Shown here: in pieces, positions 38,608 through 48,901 of the stretch
How the letters are laid out: each line of letters begins with the position of its first letter
Numbering within the stretch: position 1 is the stretch's first letter
NCBI RefSeq assembly: GCF_017901155.1
Contig: NZ_CP072800.1
Span: 1,887,283-1,951,282 of the forward strand
DNA from: Candidatus Thiothrix anitrata
Lineage (GTDB): Bacteria; Pseudomonadota; Gammaproteobacteria; Thiotrichales; Thiotrichaceae
Reading direction: 5' to 3'
DNA length: 64,000 bases
Made by a program: the position numbers and the translations under genes
The notes under the pieces: model-generated
Seen by the model: only the letters and a program-made list of their open reading frames with translations
Told to the model about the DNA's origin: nothing
Databases searched by the model: none

Positions 38608-39081
38608 ATGCAGGAACAATTGGATGCTTTGATCGAAACAACGGTAACTGGCCTCGGTTATGAGTTGTGGGGATACGAATACCGCCCGCAAAAAGAAAGT
38701 GCGTTGTTGCGGGTGTTTATCGATTCCGAAAATGGAATTACCGTTGAGGATTGTGGGCGTGTCAGTCATCAGTTAGGCTCTGCTTTGGACGTTGATGACT
38801 TAATTCCGCTTGCTTATATCTTAGAAGTGTCTTCCCCAGGCATTGATCGGGTCTTGTTTGTTCCCGCGCATTACACCCGTTATTTGGGTAGAACGGTGAA
38901 AATCCGTACCCGCTTACCCGTTGAGAAACGTCGTAATTTCGTCGGTAAATTGCAGAATGTTAATGACGAGCGTATCGCGGTGGAAGTGGAAGGTATAGTT
39001 TATGAAATCGCCTATGATTTGATTGATCGTGGGCGTTTGGTTTTAGATGATGTTCGACCTCAGCGTAAGGGCGGTAAGTAG
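38608..39081 (+). CDS. rimP: Ribosome maturation factor RimP
   Basis: This 157-aa cytosolic factor for 30S assembly shows the family features GYELWGYEYRP, LLRVFIDSENGITVEDCGRVS, YILEVSSPGIDR and a C-terminal SH3-like domain. ATG 38608 has AGGA 5 nt upstream. A longer frame begins inside the tRNA gene and is not credible. nusA follows after 2 bp. Confidence 0.94.
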   Translation: MQEQLDALIETTVTGLGYELWGYEYRPQKESALLRVFIDSENGITVEDCGRVSHQLGSALDVDDLIPLAYILEVSSPGIDRVLFVPAHYTRYLGRTVKIRTRLPVEKRRNFVGKLQNVNDERIAVEVEGIVYEIAYDLIDRGRLVLDDVRPQRKGGK

Positions 39082-39083
39082 GC

Positions 39084-40583
39084 ATGAATAAAGAAATCCT
39101 CTATGTTGTTGATGCAGTTTCTAATGAGAAAAATGTTACTAAAGACCTGATTTTTCAGGCAGTTGAGACTGCACTGGCGATGGCTACTCGTAAGCGTTAT
39201 GGCATGGGTATGGATGTTCGCGTCTCTGTGAATCGTCAAACCGGTGATTACGATACGTTCCGTCGCTGGAAAGTGATGGATGATGAAGACCCTGGCTTTG
39301 AAACACCTGAGCGTCAGATTCTCATTAGTTATGCTAAAGATCGTGGTTTGGATGTTGAAATTGGTACTTACATCGAAGAGCCGATTCCCTCCGTCGATTT
39401 TGGACGTATTGCTGCACAAACTGCAAAACAAGTTATTGTTGCCAAGGTACGTGAGGCGGAACGTGAAAAAGTAGTTTCCGCTTACCGTGATCGGGTTGGT
39501 CAACTGATTATGGGTGTGGTTAAACGTGCCGATCGCAAAGGTGTCGTGATTGATTTGGGCGAAAATGCAGAAGCTTTTATTCCACGTGAAGAAATGATTC
39601 CGGGTGATAACCTGCATACTGGTGCACGAGTGCGTGGTTTGCTCAAGGAAATTCGCCAAGACGTGCGTGGCCCACAAATGATCATCAGTCGTTCTGATGT
39701 TAACTTCCTGATAGAGCTGATGAAGTTGGAAGTTCCTGAAGTTAGTCAGGAAATGATTGACATCATGGGTGCTGCACGTGACCCCGGTTCGCGTGCTAAA
39801 GTAGCAGTACGCGCCAACTTGCCTAATGTTGACCCGATTGGTGCTTGTGTTGGGATGCGTGGTTCACGGATTCAGACGGTTACCAATGAGTTGGGCGGTA
39901 AAGAACGTGTCGACATTGTGTTGTGGAATGATGACATCGCAACCTATGTAATGAATGCAATGGCTCCGGCGGAAGTATTGTCAATTGTGGTGGATGAAGA
40001 AGCCCGCACGATGGACATCGGTGTTGACAGTGAAAAATTGTCGCAAGCTATCGGGCGCGGTGGACAAAATGTACGTCTTGCCAGTGATTTGACCGGATGG
40101 ATTCTCAATGTAATGAGTGTTGAAGAAGCCGAAGCAAAAACGCAGGCCGAGCAGCAAACATTAATTAGTTTATTTATGGATAAGCTGGATGTTGATGAGG
40201 AAGTGGCTGGTATCCTTGTCGAAGAGGGTTTCTCAACGCTGGAAGACGTGGCTTACGTTCCTGTTGAAGAGTTTCTTGCCATCGAAGGCTTCGATACAGA
40301 AATCGTGGGTGAATTGCGTGATCGTGCGCAAACCGCCCTGCTTTCTCAAGCTATTTCTCAAGACCAGCATTTGCCAGCGGAAGATTTGCTGCATATGGAT
40401 GGTATGGATGACGCACTGGCGTTTAAACTAGCGACTAATGGCATCTGCACAATGGAAGATTTGGCAGAACAGGCGGTAGATGAGCTGGTGGAAATCGGTG
40501 AAATTGATGAAACGCGAGCGGCGACGTTAATTATGACAGCACGCGCCCCTTGGTTTGCAGACGAAAACAAGGCAGAAGCATGA
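39084..40583 (+). CDS. nusA: Transcription termination/antitermination protein NusA
   Basis: This 499-aa RNA polymerase-binding factor has an N-terminal polymerase-binding domain, an S1 domain (GVVKRADRKGVVIDLGENA), two KH domains (CVGMRGSRIQTVTNELGG and QAIGRGGQNVRLASDLTGW) and two acidic C-terminal HhH repeats, as in E. coli NusA (495 aa). It lies between rimP and infB in the usual order. Confidence 0.96.
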   Translation: MNKEILYVVDAVSNEKNVTKDLIFQAVETALAMATRKRYGMGMDVRVSVNRQTGDYDTFRRWKVMDDEDPGFETPERQILISYAKDRGLDVEIGTYIEEPIPSVDFGRIAAQTAKQVIVAKVREAEREKVVSAYRDRVGQLIMGVVKRADRKGVVIDLGENAEAFIPREEMIPGDNLHTGARVRGLLKEIRQDVRGPQMIISRSDVNFLIELMKLEVPEVSQEMIDIMGAARDPGSRAKVAVRANLPNVDPIGACVGMRGSRIQTVTNELGGKERVDIVLWNDDIATYVMNAMAPAEVLSIVVDEEARTMDIGVDSEKLSQAIGRGGQNVRLASDLTGWILNVMSVEEAEAKTQAEQQTLISLFMDKLDVDEEVAGILVEEGFSTLEDVAYVPVEEFLAIEGFDTEIVGELRDRAQTALLSQAISQDQHLPAEDLLHMDGMDDALAFKLATNGICTMEDLAEQAVDELVEIGEIDETRAATLIMTARAPWFADENKAEA

Positions 40584-40604
40584 TTCTGCGGGAGGAATGA
40601 CAAG

Positions 40605-43532
40605 ATGTCGGACATAGCGATCAAAAAACTTGCCGAGATAATCAATGCCCCCGTCGAAGTACTGTTGAGGCAGTTGCAGGACGCAGGTATTTCAGTCAGT
40701 GGTGCAGATGCATGGATCACGGATGCCCAGAAATTAACGTTATTGGCACACATTCGCCAAGGTGCGCCTACGGCAGCAGATACGGGTAATAAAGTAACCC
40801 TGAAACGCCGTTCCACCAGTGAAATGACGGTAGGTGCGGGACGCGGTAAGACAACCGTAAGTGTTGAAGTCAGACGTAAGAAGGTTTTCACAGCCGATGC
40901 ACCTGGTCAGGGGCATCAGTCGTCCGTTAGTAGTACTATTCGTGCCGAGGATGCGGCGAAGCAGATGCTTGCTGAACGTCAGGCGCGTGAGGCTGCGATT
41001 CAAAAGGCGGAGCAAGAACGCCGCCAACTCGAAGCGCGGCGTATTGAACAACAGCGCCAGAAAGCTGAAGCCGTGAAATCTGAGTCGCCCAGTGTTGAAC
41101 CTATTGCGGTTACGCCTGAGCCAGATGCTTCGATTGTCGTACCGGTGGCCGTGCCAGCAGTTGCGATTGAACCCGTGGTGATCGCTACTTCGCCAGCACC
41201 AGCACCAGCACCAGCACCAGCACCAGCACCAGCACCAGCACCAGCACCAGCACCAGCACCAGTTCTCGCGCCTGCTAAAGCGATAACAAAACCGGTTGAT
41301 GTACCCCAGGATGCTCCCGCCGCGCACACCAGTATCAGCGCAATGTTCCCGCGCAATACGGATGATGGTTTGTCAGCGAAGGATCAGCGTCATGTGGTTG
41401 CTACAGCTGCTAAGGAAGAAGCAGCGGCAGCACTGAAGCGCCGTCCTTCCAAGTTGAAAATTAAACCTAAAGCAACTTTGGCTCCTCAGACTGTGGCTGA
41501 TAGTTCTGAGCCTGAAGCGGCTGTTGCACCGACTATTGCGACTGCTGAAACGTTAGCAAGTGATTCTGTGACTCAAGGTGATAAGAAAGCACATAAAAAA
41601 CCTGCGAAAACTAAAACTGCGGGTCGGGATCGAGAAGAATTGCACGTGTCATCTAACAGTGGTGGTGCGCGTCATGGCAAGAAAAAAGGTGGTGGTAAGC
41701 AATCCTTCGGCCGACCAGATCCTCGTCAGGCAGCTAACAAACACGCATTTGAAAAGCCTGTTGCACCGGTGGTAAAGGAAATTGAAATTCCGTCAACGAT
41801 TGTGGTTTCTGAATTAGCTCAAAAACTCGCTATCCGTGCTACTGATATTATCAAGGCGATGATGAAAATGGGCATGATGATGACCATTAACCAAGCTATC
41901 GACCAAGACACCGCGATTTTGGTAACAGAAGAGCTAGGTCATAAAGCTAAGCCAATGCAAGACATGGACGATGCAGCACTGTTGGCAGCCATTATTGGGC
42001 AAGATACCAATGAATACGAAGCTAAGCCGCGTCCGCCAGTTGTTACTATCATGGGCCACGTTGACCACGGTAAGACATCTTTGCTCGACTATATTCGTAA
42101 AACACGGGTAGCAGCTGGTGAAGCGGGCGGTATTACCCAGCATATTGGTGCTTACCATGTTGATACTGATCATGGCACAGTGACTTTTCTTGATACGCCG
42201 GGGCATCAGGCGTTTACTCAAATGCGTGAGCGTGGCGCAAAAGTTACCGACATTATTATCCTGATTGTTGCCGCCGACGACGGCGTAATGCCACAGACCA
42301 AAGAGGCAATCAAGCACGCGAAAGCAGCAGGTGTGCCAATGGTGGTGGCGATCAATAAGATCGACAAGCAGGGTGCTGACCCTGACCGAGTATTGAACGA
42401 GCTTTCCCAGCATGAGGTCAATACTGAAGCTTGGGGTGGTGATGTTCCGGTTGTGCAAGTTTCCGCAAAAACGGGGCAGGGTATTGATGCTTTGTTGGAA
42501 ACTTTATTGTTGGTGGCTGAAGTGCAAGAGTTAACTGCTCCTGTTGATGCGCCAGCGACCGGTAACGTGATTGAAGCCAGTATTGAAAAAGGCCGTGGTG
42601 CGGTAGCTACCGTTTTGGTGCGTAGTGGTACCTTGCGACGTGGTGATTTGCTGCTGTGTGGTTCCGAATACGGCAAAATTCGCGCCATGTTTGACGAAAA
42701 TGGTCGTCCGGTAAAAGAAGCCGGGCCTTCTATTCCAGTTTCTGTGCTTGGCCTTTCTGCTGCACCAGAAGCAGGTGATGAGGTCGTGGTGCTCAACGAT
42801 GAGCGTAAGGCGCGTGAAATCGCTGAATTGCGTCGTGAAAAACAACGCGATACACGCTTTGCGGCGCAACATGTTAGCAAGTCCGAAGACTTCTTCACGC
42901 AGGTGAAAGCCAGTGAGCGTGCGCAAGTTAATGTGCTGATCAAGGCGGATGTACAAGGTAGCGTGGAAGCGTTACGTAATGAATTGCTTAACCTGTCAAC
43001 TGATGAGGTTGATGTCCGTGTGGTATCGGCAGGTGTGGGCGGTATTAGTGCCAGTGACGTGGATTTGGCTTCAGCCTCTAAAGCGACCGTGATAGCATTT
43101 AATGTGCGTACCGATGCTACTGCACGTAAAACCGCTGCGGATAACGGTGTTACGATTCGTTATTACAGCATTATTTATGAAGTCATCGACGACATTAAGT
43201 CGGTCATGAGTGGATTGTTGTCGCCGGAAGTGCGTGAAGTCTTTGTCGGTTTGGCGGAAGTGCGCGATGTCTTCCGTTCTTCAGCATTGGGTCAAGTTGC
43301 TGGTTGCTTGGTGGTTGATGGTGCCATGCGTCGTAGCCTGCCGATTCGCGTGTTGCGTGATAATGTGGTGATTTTCAACGGTGAGTTGGAATCTTTGCGT
43401 CGTCACCGTGATGACGTGAAAGAAGTCCATATGGGAACAGAGTGTGGTATCGCGGTTAAAGACTACAATGACGTTCGCAAAGGCGATAGCATTGAATGTT
43501 ATGAACGCGTTGAAGTTGCAAGGAAGATTTAA
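40605..43532 (+). CDS. infB: Translation initiation factor IF-2
   Basis: This 975-aa GTPase places fMet-tRNA on the 30S subunit. It has an IF2_N domain at the start, a long charged and Pro/Ala-rich linker, a second IF2_N-like segment ([20 protein letters not shown]), then the G domain: [28 protein letters not shown] and INKID. C-terminal EF-Tu-like domains follow. The linker contains a perfect hexanucleotide tandem repeat. Length is at the upper end of the family, due to the linker. Confidence 0.96.
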   Translation: MSDIAIKKLAEIINAPVEVLLRQLQDAGISVSGADAWITDAQKLTLLAHIRQGAPTAADTGNKVTLKRRSTSEMTVGAGRGKTTVSVEVRRKKVFTADAPGQGHQSSVSSTIRAEDAAKQMLAERQAREAAIQKAEQERRQLEARRIEQQRQKAEAVKSESPSVEPIAVTPEPDASIVVPVAVPAVAIEPVVIATSPAPAPAPAPAPAPAPAPAPAPAPVLAPAKAITKPVDVPQDAPAAHTSISAMFPRNTDDGLSAKDQRHVVATAAKEEAAAALKRRPSKLKIKPKATLAPQTVADSSEPEAAVAPTIATAETLASDSVTQGDKKAHKKPAKTKTAGRDREELHVSSNSGGARHGKKKGGGKQSFGRPDPRQAANKHAFEKPVAPVVKEIEIPSTIVVSELAQKLAIRATDIIKAMMKMGMMMTINQAIDQDTAILVTEELGHKAKPMQDMDDAALLAAIIGQDTNEYEAKPRPPVVTIMGHVDHGKTSLLDYIRKTRVAAGEAGGITQHIGAYHVDTDHGTVTFLDTPGHQAFTQMRERGAKVTDIIILIVAADDGVMPQTKEAIKHAKAAGVPMVVAINKIDKQGADPDRVLNELSQHEVNTEAWGGDVPVVQVSAKTGQGIDALLETLLLVAEVQELTAPVDAPATGNVIEASIEKGRGAVATVLVRSGTLRRGDLLLCGSEYGKIRAMFDENGRPVKEAGPSIPVSVLGLSAAPEAGDEVVVLNDERKAREIAELRREKQRDTRFAAQHVSKSEDFFTQVKASERAQVNVLIKADVQGSVEALRNELLNLSTDEVDVRVVSAGVGGISASDVDLASASKATVIAFNVRTDATARKTAADNGVTIRYYSIIYEVIDDIKSVMSGLLSPEVREVFVGLAEVRDVFRSSALGQVAGCLVVDGAMRRSLPIRVLRDNVVIFNGELESLRRHRDDVKEVHMGTECGIAVKDYNDVRKGDSIECYERVEVARKI
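41193..41262 (+). repeat. CCAGCA hexanucleotide tandem repeat in infB
   Basis: Eleven perfect CCAGCA units plus a partial CCAG encode an uninterrupted Pro-Ala run in the IF-2 linker. Units are identical at the DNA level, which suggests slippage rather than selected protein sequence alone. Changes in copy number would stay in frame (two residues per unit). Confidence 0.92.
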
Positions 43533-43535
43533 CTC

Positions 43536-43937
43536 ATGTCGCATCATGCACCTCATGGCTTTGCACGTACTGAGCGGGTTGCTGAGCAGATTCGCCGCGA
43601 CCTCGCAATGTTGATTCGTGACCGGGTAAAAGATCCGCGAGTGGGTATGGTGACTCTGCTGGATGTTGAAGTCTCTAAGGACTTTGCCCACGCGAAAATC
43701 TGGTTTGATGTGCTCCAAGCCGATCAGGGTCAGGATGCACAGGCAGCTTTGAACCATGCCGCTGGTTTCTTGCGGCGTGAGTTGGGGCATTTACTCAAAT
43801 TGCGTATGACCCCGGCGTTACACTTTTTCTATGACGATACCCAGTCACGCGGTAATGCATTGTCAGTGTTGATTGATAAGGCCGTAGCCTCTGATCAGCA
43901 CCCGCAAGCTGTAGCAACGGATACGGATGTACCTTGA
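43536..43937 (+). CDS. rbfA: Ribosome-binding factor A
   Basis: This 133-aa KH-like protein for 16S rRNA 5'-end maturation and cold adaptation has RTERVAEQIRRDLAMLI at the start, then DPRVGMVTLLDVEVSKDFAHAKIW in pieces, and LRRELGHLLKLRMTPALHF. It lies 3 bp after infB and overlaps truB by 4 bp. Confidence 0.95.
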   Translation: MSHHAPHGFARTERVAEQIRRDLAMLIRDRVKDPRVGMVTLLDVEVSKDFAHAKIWFDVLQADQGQDAQAALNHAAGFLRRELGHLLKLRMTPALHFFYDDTQSRGNALSVLIDKAVASDQHPQAVATDTDVP

Positions 43938-44842
43938 GTCGGCGGCATTTCCGTAAATTAGACGGTATTTTGTTGCTGGATAAAGGCTTAGGTGTCTCCA
44001 GCAATAAAGCCCTGCAAGATGCCCGCTTCTTATTTGGGGCGGAAAAGGCAGGACATACGGGAAGCCTTGATCCGTTAGCTTCTGGTATGTTGCCAGTGTG
44101 TTTCGGGGAAGCAACCAAAGTGTCTGGTTTATTACTGGATTCTGACAAGCGTTACCTGACGACGGCCACTTTGGGTGTTGTGAGTAGTACTGGCGATGCG
44201 GAAGGTGAAAAGCTTAATCCGCGCTCGATTCCTACCTTGACTGCGTCCGCTATTGAAGAGGTTCTCCAACGTTTTCGCGGTAAAATCACTCAAATTCCCC
44301 CGATGTATTCTGCCTTGAAAAAAGCCGGGCAACCACTGTATAAGTTGGCACGTCAGGGCATTGAAATCGAACGTGAACCCCGTCACGTTACCATTCACGA
44401 ATTGACTCTGTTGGAACGCACCCCAACCACCTTGAATTTCACGATAACGTGCAGCAAAGGCACTTACATTCGTACCTTGGTGGAAGATATTGGTGAGGCA
44501 CTAGGCTGTGGGGCTTATGTTTCGGCATTACGGCGTGAACGTGTTGATCCGTTTGGTGCTTACTCCATGTATACTTTGGAAAGTTTACGGGCGTTAGCAG
44601 ATGAGCAGGGTTTCGATGCCTTGGATTCAGTGTTATTGCCTATAGATGCGGCTTTGCCAAACGTTGCCGCATTGACTTTGAGTGATACGCAGGTGTTACG
44701 TATCCGTCAGGGGCAGCGTTTCGCGGTTGAAGTTACAGACGATTGCGACTTATTACGTCTGTATGATGATGATGGCTTATTCATCGGGCTGGGTAGTGTT
44801 GTACAAGGCAATTTGAGTGTACGCCGCCTTTTAGCGTATTGA
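43934..44842 (+). CDS. truB: tRNA pseudouridine-55 synthase
   Basis: This 302-aa enzyme makes pseudouridine 55 in the T-loop of tRNA. The catalytic Asp is in AGHTGSLDPLASGMLP; KGTYIRTLVEDIGEALG and a C-terminal PUA-like part follow. The start is TTG 43934 overlapping the rbfA stop; the residues that follow (SRRHFRKLDGILLLDK) are the usual N-terminus. The rpsO and pnp genes that often follow are not present here. Confidence 0.94.
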   Translation: MSRRHFRKLDGILLLDKGLGVSSNKALQDARFLFGAEKAGHTGSLDPLASGMLPVCFGEATKVSGLLLDSDKRYLTTATLGVVSSTGDAEGEKLNPRSIPTLTASAIEEVLQRFRGKITQIPPMYSALKKAGQPLYKLARQGIEIEREPRHVTIHELTLLERTPTTLNFTITCSKGTYIRTLVEDIGEALGCGAYVSALRRERVDPFGAYSMYTLESLRALADEQGFDALDSVLLPIDAALPNVAALTLSDTQVLRIRQGQRFAVEVTDDCDLLRLYDDDGLFIGLGSVVQGNLSVRRLLAY

Positions 44843-44975
44843 TTAATTTATGTTCGATTTTTAAAGTAAAAATTCATCTCTTACCTATTTTCCCTTATTG
44901 AAGATAGAGCCACTTAATGTGAAAATATTATCAGCCTTGAACGGCTGGGTTCTTGGCGTGTTGAGGGGAGCTTGC

Positions 44976-45281
44976 ATGGTCTATCGTTACCGTTATCACT
45001 ATCCGTTCGTGCAAAAAGTGATGTTTTTATCGTTGTGGATTTTGGGTGGATTTTTTGTTCTGATTAATTTCTTATCGAATCCGATTTTGTCGGTCGAAAG
45101 TACTGCTCCAGTGTTGTCAATGGCATTGGTGACAATTCAAGTTGGTCTGCTGATTACCTTGTGGTGCATGTTCTTTAAAGCATCGTGCTCTATGGGACAG
45201 ATGTTGCGCTGGTTTGTTGTCGGTGTTGTGATATTGCCTTATTTGGCGCAAATTGGTTTGCTGTCTTTTCAATCATTGTAG
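44976..45281 (+). CDS. Small hypothetical membrane protein
   Basis: This protein of about 101 aa has three hydrophobic segments (VMFLSLWILGGFFVLINFL, MALVTIQVGLLITLWCMFF, WFVVGVVILPYLAQIGLL) and no recognised family. ATG 44976 is preferred because GAGGGGAG ends 5 nt upstream; the frame is open back to about 44898. It lies 133 bp after truB and converges with the rhodanese gene. It is probably real given the ribosome binding site and hydrophobic layout, but its function is unknown. Confidence 0.5.
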   Translation: MVYRYRYHYPFVQKVMFLSLWILGGFFVLINFLSNPILSVESTAPVLSMALVTIQVGLLITLWCMFFKASCSMGQMLRWFVVGVVILPYLAQIGLLSFQSL

Positions 45282-45310
45282 ATGCCAGATAGAGCATCAG
45301 TGACGAGGTT

Positions 45311-45733
45311 TCAGCATTGTTCCCACGGTAAGCCGTGAAACCGCCACCCGCCTAATGTGCCGCGATGGTGGTGTTCATCACGTTCACCTTCAAAACCTTC
45401 TTCGACGTTTAAAACATGTTCAAAACCGGCTGCTAATAATGCTGCCCCAGCTTCCTGTGAGCGTTTACCACTGCGGCAAATTAATACGACCGCTGCGTTT
45501 TGTTTGGGTGCGCCGGATTTGCAACGTCCGCTGATTGCGCGTTCGACTTCTGCTGCAAAATTGGGGTTAACTTCCCAATCGGGTTCGTCAATCCAAGCAA
45601 TGTGGATTGATCCTACAGGATGCCCGACAAATAAATATTCCATGGACGAGCGGATGTCGATCAAGAAACTGCTTTCGGTATTTTGCAGGTAGTCGTAAGC
45701 CGCTGTAGGGGTTAAATCAATCAGGTTACTCAT
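45311..45733 (-). CDS. Rhodanese-like domain protein
   Basis: This 140-aa single rhodanese domain has FLIDIRSSMEYLFVGHPVGS and the active-site loop VLICRSGKRSQEAG with the catalytic cysteine, so sulfurtransferase or persulfide-carrier activity is plausible. No signal peptide is present. It is the last gene of the sdh operon and overlaps the SdhE-like gene by 8 bp. A link to sulfur metabolism is a guess. Confidence 0.85.
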   Translation of the reverse strand: MSNLIDLTPTAAYDYLQNTESSFLIDIRSSMEYLFVGHPVGSIHIAWIDEPDWEVNPNFAAEVERAISGRCKSGAPKQNAAVVLICRSGKRSQEAGAALLAAGFEHVLNVEEGFEGERDEHHHRGTLGGWRFHGLPWEQC

Positions 45734-46010
45734 TTGGGTGTCCTTCCGTTATCCGGTCGTTGTGTACACGTATCTGATTAACAATCGCACGAACGCCTGC
45801 GTCGCCGGATTCCCGGTTGCCAATGATCCAGTCCAGTATATCTTGATCTTTAGCACTTAACAGGCGTTCAAAGGCGAATTGCTCGGATAGGTTTAGCTTT
45901 TGGTGGCAATCTTTAAGAAATGCGCCTAAAGGTCGATCAAGCACCTGTAATGTACGTCGACATGCCCAGCGCAGGCGCACCATGCGTTCCTCCTGAAAAG
46001 GCTCATTCAT
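45726..46010 (-). CDS. SdhE-like protein lacking the RGxxE motif
   Basis: This 94-aa protein has the size and fold pattern of SdhE/CptB: MVRLRWACRRTLQVLDRPLGAFL, then FERLLSAKDQDILDWIIG. The RGxxE motif needed for FAD attachment is replaced by R-T-L-Q-V. It overlaps the true sdhE gene by 8 bp and the rhodanese gene by 8 bp. It is a diverged paralogue, not a frameshifted piece, since both copies are full length. A changed or partner role is inferred. Confidence 0.65.
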   Translation of the reverse strand: MNEPFQEERMVRLRWACRRTLQVLDRPLGAFLKDCHQKLNLSEQFAFERLLSAKDQDILDWIIGNRESGDAGVRAIVNQIRVHNDRITEGHPNE

Positions 46011-46239
46011 AGGGCTTTCTCAGTTTTTCAATCAACTCAGCGTATTCATCGGGAACAGGAATCATGGCTAAGAGCATGTCCAATAATATTGGATCTTGCA
46101 TGGTTAACAGTTCGTCCAGCCGTTGTATTTCCTCAGCATTAGCACTGGGGTAGTGGTGTTCCAAATAGTATTGAAATACCACATCCAGTTCTTTCAAGCC
46201 TCTGCGACTACGCATTTTCAAGCGGGAAAGTTCACTCAT
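46003..46239 (-). CDS. sdhE: FAD assembly factor SdhE
   Basis: This 78-aa protein has the SdhE signature RRGLKELD (RGxxE intact) and the acidic helix LDELLTMQDPILLDMLL. SdhE helps attach FAD to SdhA. ATG 46239 gives MSELSRLKMRSRRGL; a start at 46269 would run into the upstream palindromic repeat. It is the fifth gene after sdhC-D-A-B on the same strand. Confidence 0.88.
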   Translation of the reverse strand: MSELSRLKMRSRRGLKELDVVFQYYLEHHYPSANAEEIQRLDELLTMQDPILLDMLLAMIPVPDEYAELIEKLRKPYE

Positions 46240-46254
46240 GGTGCTTGTGTGTCC

Positions 46255-46300
46255 TCTTGCTCCCTTCACCCCTTGCGGGGGAAGGGTCGGGGATGGGGGC
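46255..46300. repeat. REP-like palindromic unit between sdhB and sdhE
   Basis: CCCTTC (46262-46267) and GAAGGG (46281-46286) with internal ACCCC/GGGG form a stem-loop, flanked by CTTGCT and GGATGGGGGC. The unit is almost identical to the right copy of the doublet at 3116-3167. As an intercistronic hairpin it could shield upstream sdhCDAB mRNA from 3' decay and lower sdhE expression; that effect is inferred. Confidence 0.75.
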
Positions 46301-46303
46301 GGT

Positions 46304-47083
46304 TTACCGCCGTTCGATCATCTTTTTCTTCAGTTCTGCGATTGCCTTGGCAGGGTTCAAACCCTTAGGGCAAGTGTTGGTGCAGTTCATGATTGTGTGG
46401 CAGCGATACAGGCGGAACGGGTCTTCTAGGTTATCCAGACGTTCTCCGGTGGCTTCGTCACGGCTATCAACTACCCAACGGTTGGCTTGCAGAAGTACCG
46501 CAGGCCCTAAATAACGATCACTATTCCACCAGTAGCTTGGGCAAGAGGTGGAGCAACTTGCGCATAAAATGCACTCGTATAAGCCATCCAGTTTCTTGCG
46601 GTCTTCCGGGGATTGCAGGCGTTCACGGTCTGGTGGTGCAGGCGTTTGCGTCTGAATCCACGGCTTGATGGAGGCGTATTGCGCGTAGAAGTGCGTCAAG
46701 TCAGGCACGAGGTCTTTGACGACTTCCATGTGTGGCAATGGGCTAATGGTTACATCGCCATCAAAAGCGTCAATCGCTTTGATGCACGCGAGGGTATTAG
46801 TACCACCAATGTTCATCGAACATGACCCGCAAATTCCTTCACGGCAAGAGCGACGGAATGTCAGTGACGGATCAATTTCATTTTTGATCTTTAACAGCAC
46901 ATCCAACACCATTGGCCCGCATTGGTCGAGGTCGATTTGGTAGGTATCCCAGCGCGGATTTTCTCCGCTATCAGGATCATAGCGATAGATACGGAAATTC
47001 TTTACGCGGGTTGCACCAGCCGGTGCAGGCCAGGTTTTGCCACTCTTAACAACCGAGTTAGCAGGTAAGGTAAATTCAGCCAT
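46304..47083 (-). CDS. sdhB: Succinate dehydrogenase iron-sulfur subunit
   Basis: This 259-aa subunit passes electrons from FAD to quinone. It has the 2Fe-2S site [15 protein letters not shown], the 4Fe-4S motif [12 protein letters not shown] and the 3Fe-4S motif [17 protein letters not shown]. It is slightly longer than E. coli SdhB, with an N-terminal extension (about 20 residues). It follows sdhA after 14 bp. Confidence 0.96.
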   Translation of the reverse strand: MAEFTLPANSVVKSGKTWPAPAGATRVKNFRIYRYDPDSGENPRWDTYQIDLDQCGPMVLDVLLKIKNEIDPSLTFRRSCREGICGSCSMNIGGTNTLACIKAIDAFDGDVTISPLPHMEVVKDLVPDLTHFYAQYASIKPWIQTQTPAPPDRERLQSPEDRKKLDGLYECILCASCSTSCPSYWWNSDRYLGPAVLLQANRWVVDSRDEATGERLDNLEDPFRLYRCHTIMNCTNTCPKGLNPAKAIAELKKKMIERR

Positions 47084-47097
47084 GACGATGCTCCCTC

Positions 47098-48885
47098 TTA
47101 GTAAACCCGTTTCTTCGGTGCGATGTATTCAATTTCATCCGTCAACGTGTAAGTGTGAACGGGGCGGTAGTCGATTTTGACTTTGCCGGACTCTTCCACC
47201 CAAGCGATTGAGTGCTTCATCCATTCATCATCGTTACGATCCGGGAAGTCTTCACGGGCATGTGCACCACGGCTTTCTTCACGGTTTAAGGCGCATTGAA
47301 TCGAGGTCTGGGCGCAATCCAGCAGGTTCGCTAACTCGAAGGTTTCCATCAGGTCAGAGTTCCATACCAAGCTGCGGTCTTTGACGGCGACATCTTGGAA
47401 GCTGGCGTAAACCTCTTGCATCTTGTCGACACCTTCCTGCAAAGTTTCCGCTGTACGGAAAACCGCTGCGTGCTTTTGCATGGTGTATTGCATGGCTTCA
47501 CGGATTTTTGCGGTGCTGGTATTGCCGTTGCTGTTATGGATGCGCTTGAATCGATCCAATGCTTTTGCCAAACCAGCCGCCGGGAGTTCGGGCTGGGTAA
47601 GACCGGGGGTCAGGATTTCAGCGCAACGGTTAGCTGTTGCCCGCCCGAACACCACGATGTCCAGCAAGGAGTTAGAACCGAGGCGGTTCGCACCATGCAC
47701 CGATACGCAGGCACATTCACCAATCGCCATCAAGCCCGGTACCACGCTATCAGGATCACCGTCTTTCAGTGTGACCACTTCGCCATGGTAGTTGGTGGGG
47801 ATGCCGCCCATGTTGTAATGCACCGTTGGTAATACCGGAATTGGCTCTTTGGTTACATCGACACCAGCAAAGATACGCGCACTTTCCGCGATCCCCGGCA
47901 GACGCTCATGAATCACTTCAGCCCCTAAATGTTCCAGATGCAGGTAAATATGGTCTTTTTTTGGACCAACACCACGGCCTTCATTGATCTCAACGGTCAT
48001 GGAACGGCTTACCACGTCACGCGAAGCAAGGTCTTTGGCATTCGGGGCGTAACGTTCCATAAAACGTTCACCGTTGGCATTCGTCAGATAGCCGCCTTCG
48101 CCGCGTACCCCTTCGGTAATCAGGCAGCCAGCACCGTAAATGCCGGTTGGGTGGAATTGGGTGAATTCCATGTCTTGCAGTGGCAAGCCAGCCCGCGCCA
48201 CCATGCCATTACCGTCACCGGTACAGGTATGTGCAGAGGTGGCAGAGAAGTAAGCCCGCCCGTAACCGCCAGTTGCGAGCACCACGGTTTGCGCACGGAA
48301 AATCCGCAAAATGCCGTTGGCTAAATCCCACGCCAGCACCCCACGGCACACGCCTTCCTCATCCATAATCAGGTCGGTCGCGAAATGCTCAATGAAAAAT
48401 ACCGCGTCGTGACGCAAGGATTGCTGATACAGCGTGTGCAGAATCGCGTGACCGGTGCGGTCAGCTGCGGCACAAGTACGATGCGCAATGCCTTTACCAA
48501 ATTCAGTGGTCATCCCGCCGAACGGACGCTGGTAAATACGACCTTCTTCCGTGCGCGAAAACGGTACACCTTGGTGTTCCAGTTCAATGACCGCCGGAAT
48601 CGCTTCACGGCACATGTATTCAATCGCGTCTTGGTCACCCAGCCAGTCCGAGCCTTTTACGGTGTCGTACATGTGCCATTGCCATTTATCCGGCCCCATA
48701 TTGCCAAGCGCGGCGGACATGCCACCTTGCGCTGCCACGGTATGGCTACGGGTTGGGAAAACTTTGGTAATACAGGCCGTGGATAAGCCTTTTACTGCCA
48801 TCCCGAAAGTAGCCCGCAAACCCGCGCCACCCGCGCCCACGACCACGACATCGTAGGTATGATGTTCAATTTTGTATTCAGTCAT
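47098..48885 (-). CDS. sdhA: Succinate dehydrogenase flavoprotein subunit
   Basis: This 595-aa catalytic subunit oxidises succinate to fumarate. Seen are the Rossmann motif [12 protein letters not shown], the FAD-linked histidine in SHTVAAQGG, the active-site region TEGVRGEGG, and [23 protein letters not shown] 48885 gives the normal start [12 protein letters not shown]; a longer frame from 48912 adds nine residues overlapping sdhD. Confidence 0.96.
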   Translation of the reverse strand: MTEYKIEHHTYDVVVVGAGGAGLRATFGMAVKGLSTACITKVFPTRSHTVAAQGGMSAALGNMGPDKWQWHMYDTVKGSDWLGDQDAIEYMCREAIPAVIELEHQGVPFSRTEEGRIYQRPFGGMTTEFGKGIAHRTCAAADRTGHAILHTLYQQSLRHDAVFFIEHFATDLIMDEEGVCRGVLAWDLANGILRIFRAQTVVLATGGYGRAYFSATSAHTCTGDGNGMVARAGLPLQDMEFTQFHPTGIYGAGCLITEGVRGEGGYLTNANGERFMERYAPNAKDLASRDVVSRSMTVEINEGRGVGPKKDHIYLHLEHLGAEVIHERLPGIAESARIFAGVDVTKEPIPVLPTVHYNMGGIPTNYHGEVVTLKDGDPDSVVPGLMAIGECACVSVHGANRLGSNSLLDIVVFGRATANRCAEILTPGLTQPELPAAGLAKALDRFKRIHNSNGNTSTAKIREAMQYTMQKHAAVFRTAETLQEGVDKMQEVYASFQDVAVKDRSLVWNSDLMETFELANLLDCAQTSIQCALNREESRGAHAREDFPDRNDDEWMKHSIAWVEESGKVKIDYRPVHTYTLTDEIEYIAPKKRVY

Positions 48886-48901
48886 TGGTAGTTTGCCCTC
48901 G

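Noticed and set aside
41193-41262. Regular short repeats that might suggest a CRISPR array
   Set aside because: Units are 6 bp without spacers and lie inside infB; this is a coding tandem repeat.
40740-41327. Minus-strand frame with a Cys-Trp repeat opposite infB
   Set aside because: It is the antisense of the CCAGCA repeat in a conserved gene.
45726-46239. The two SdhE-like frames as one frameshifted gene
   Set aside because: Each is a full-length SdhE-size protein with its own start, and they overlap by only 8 bp.
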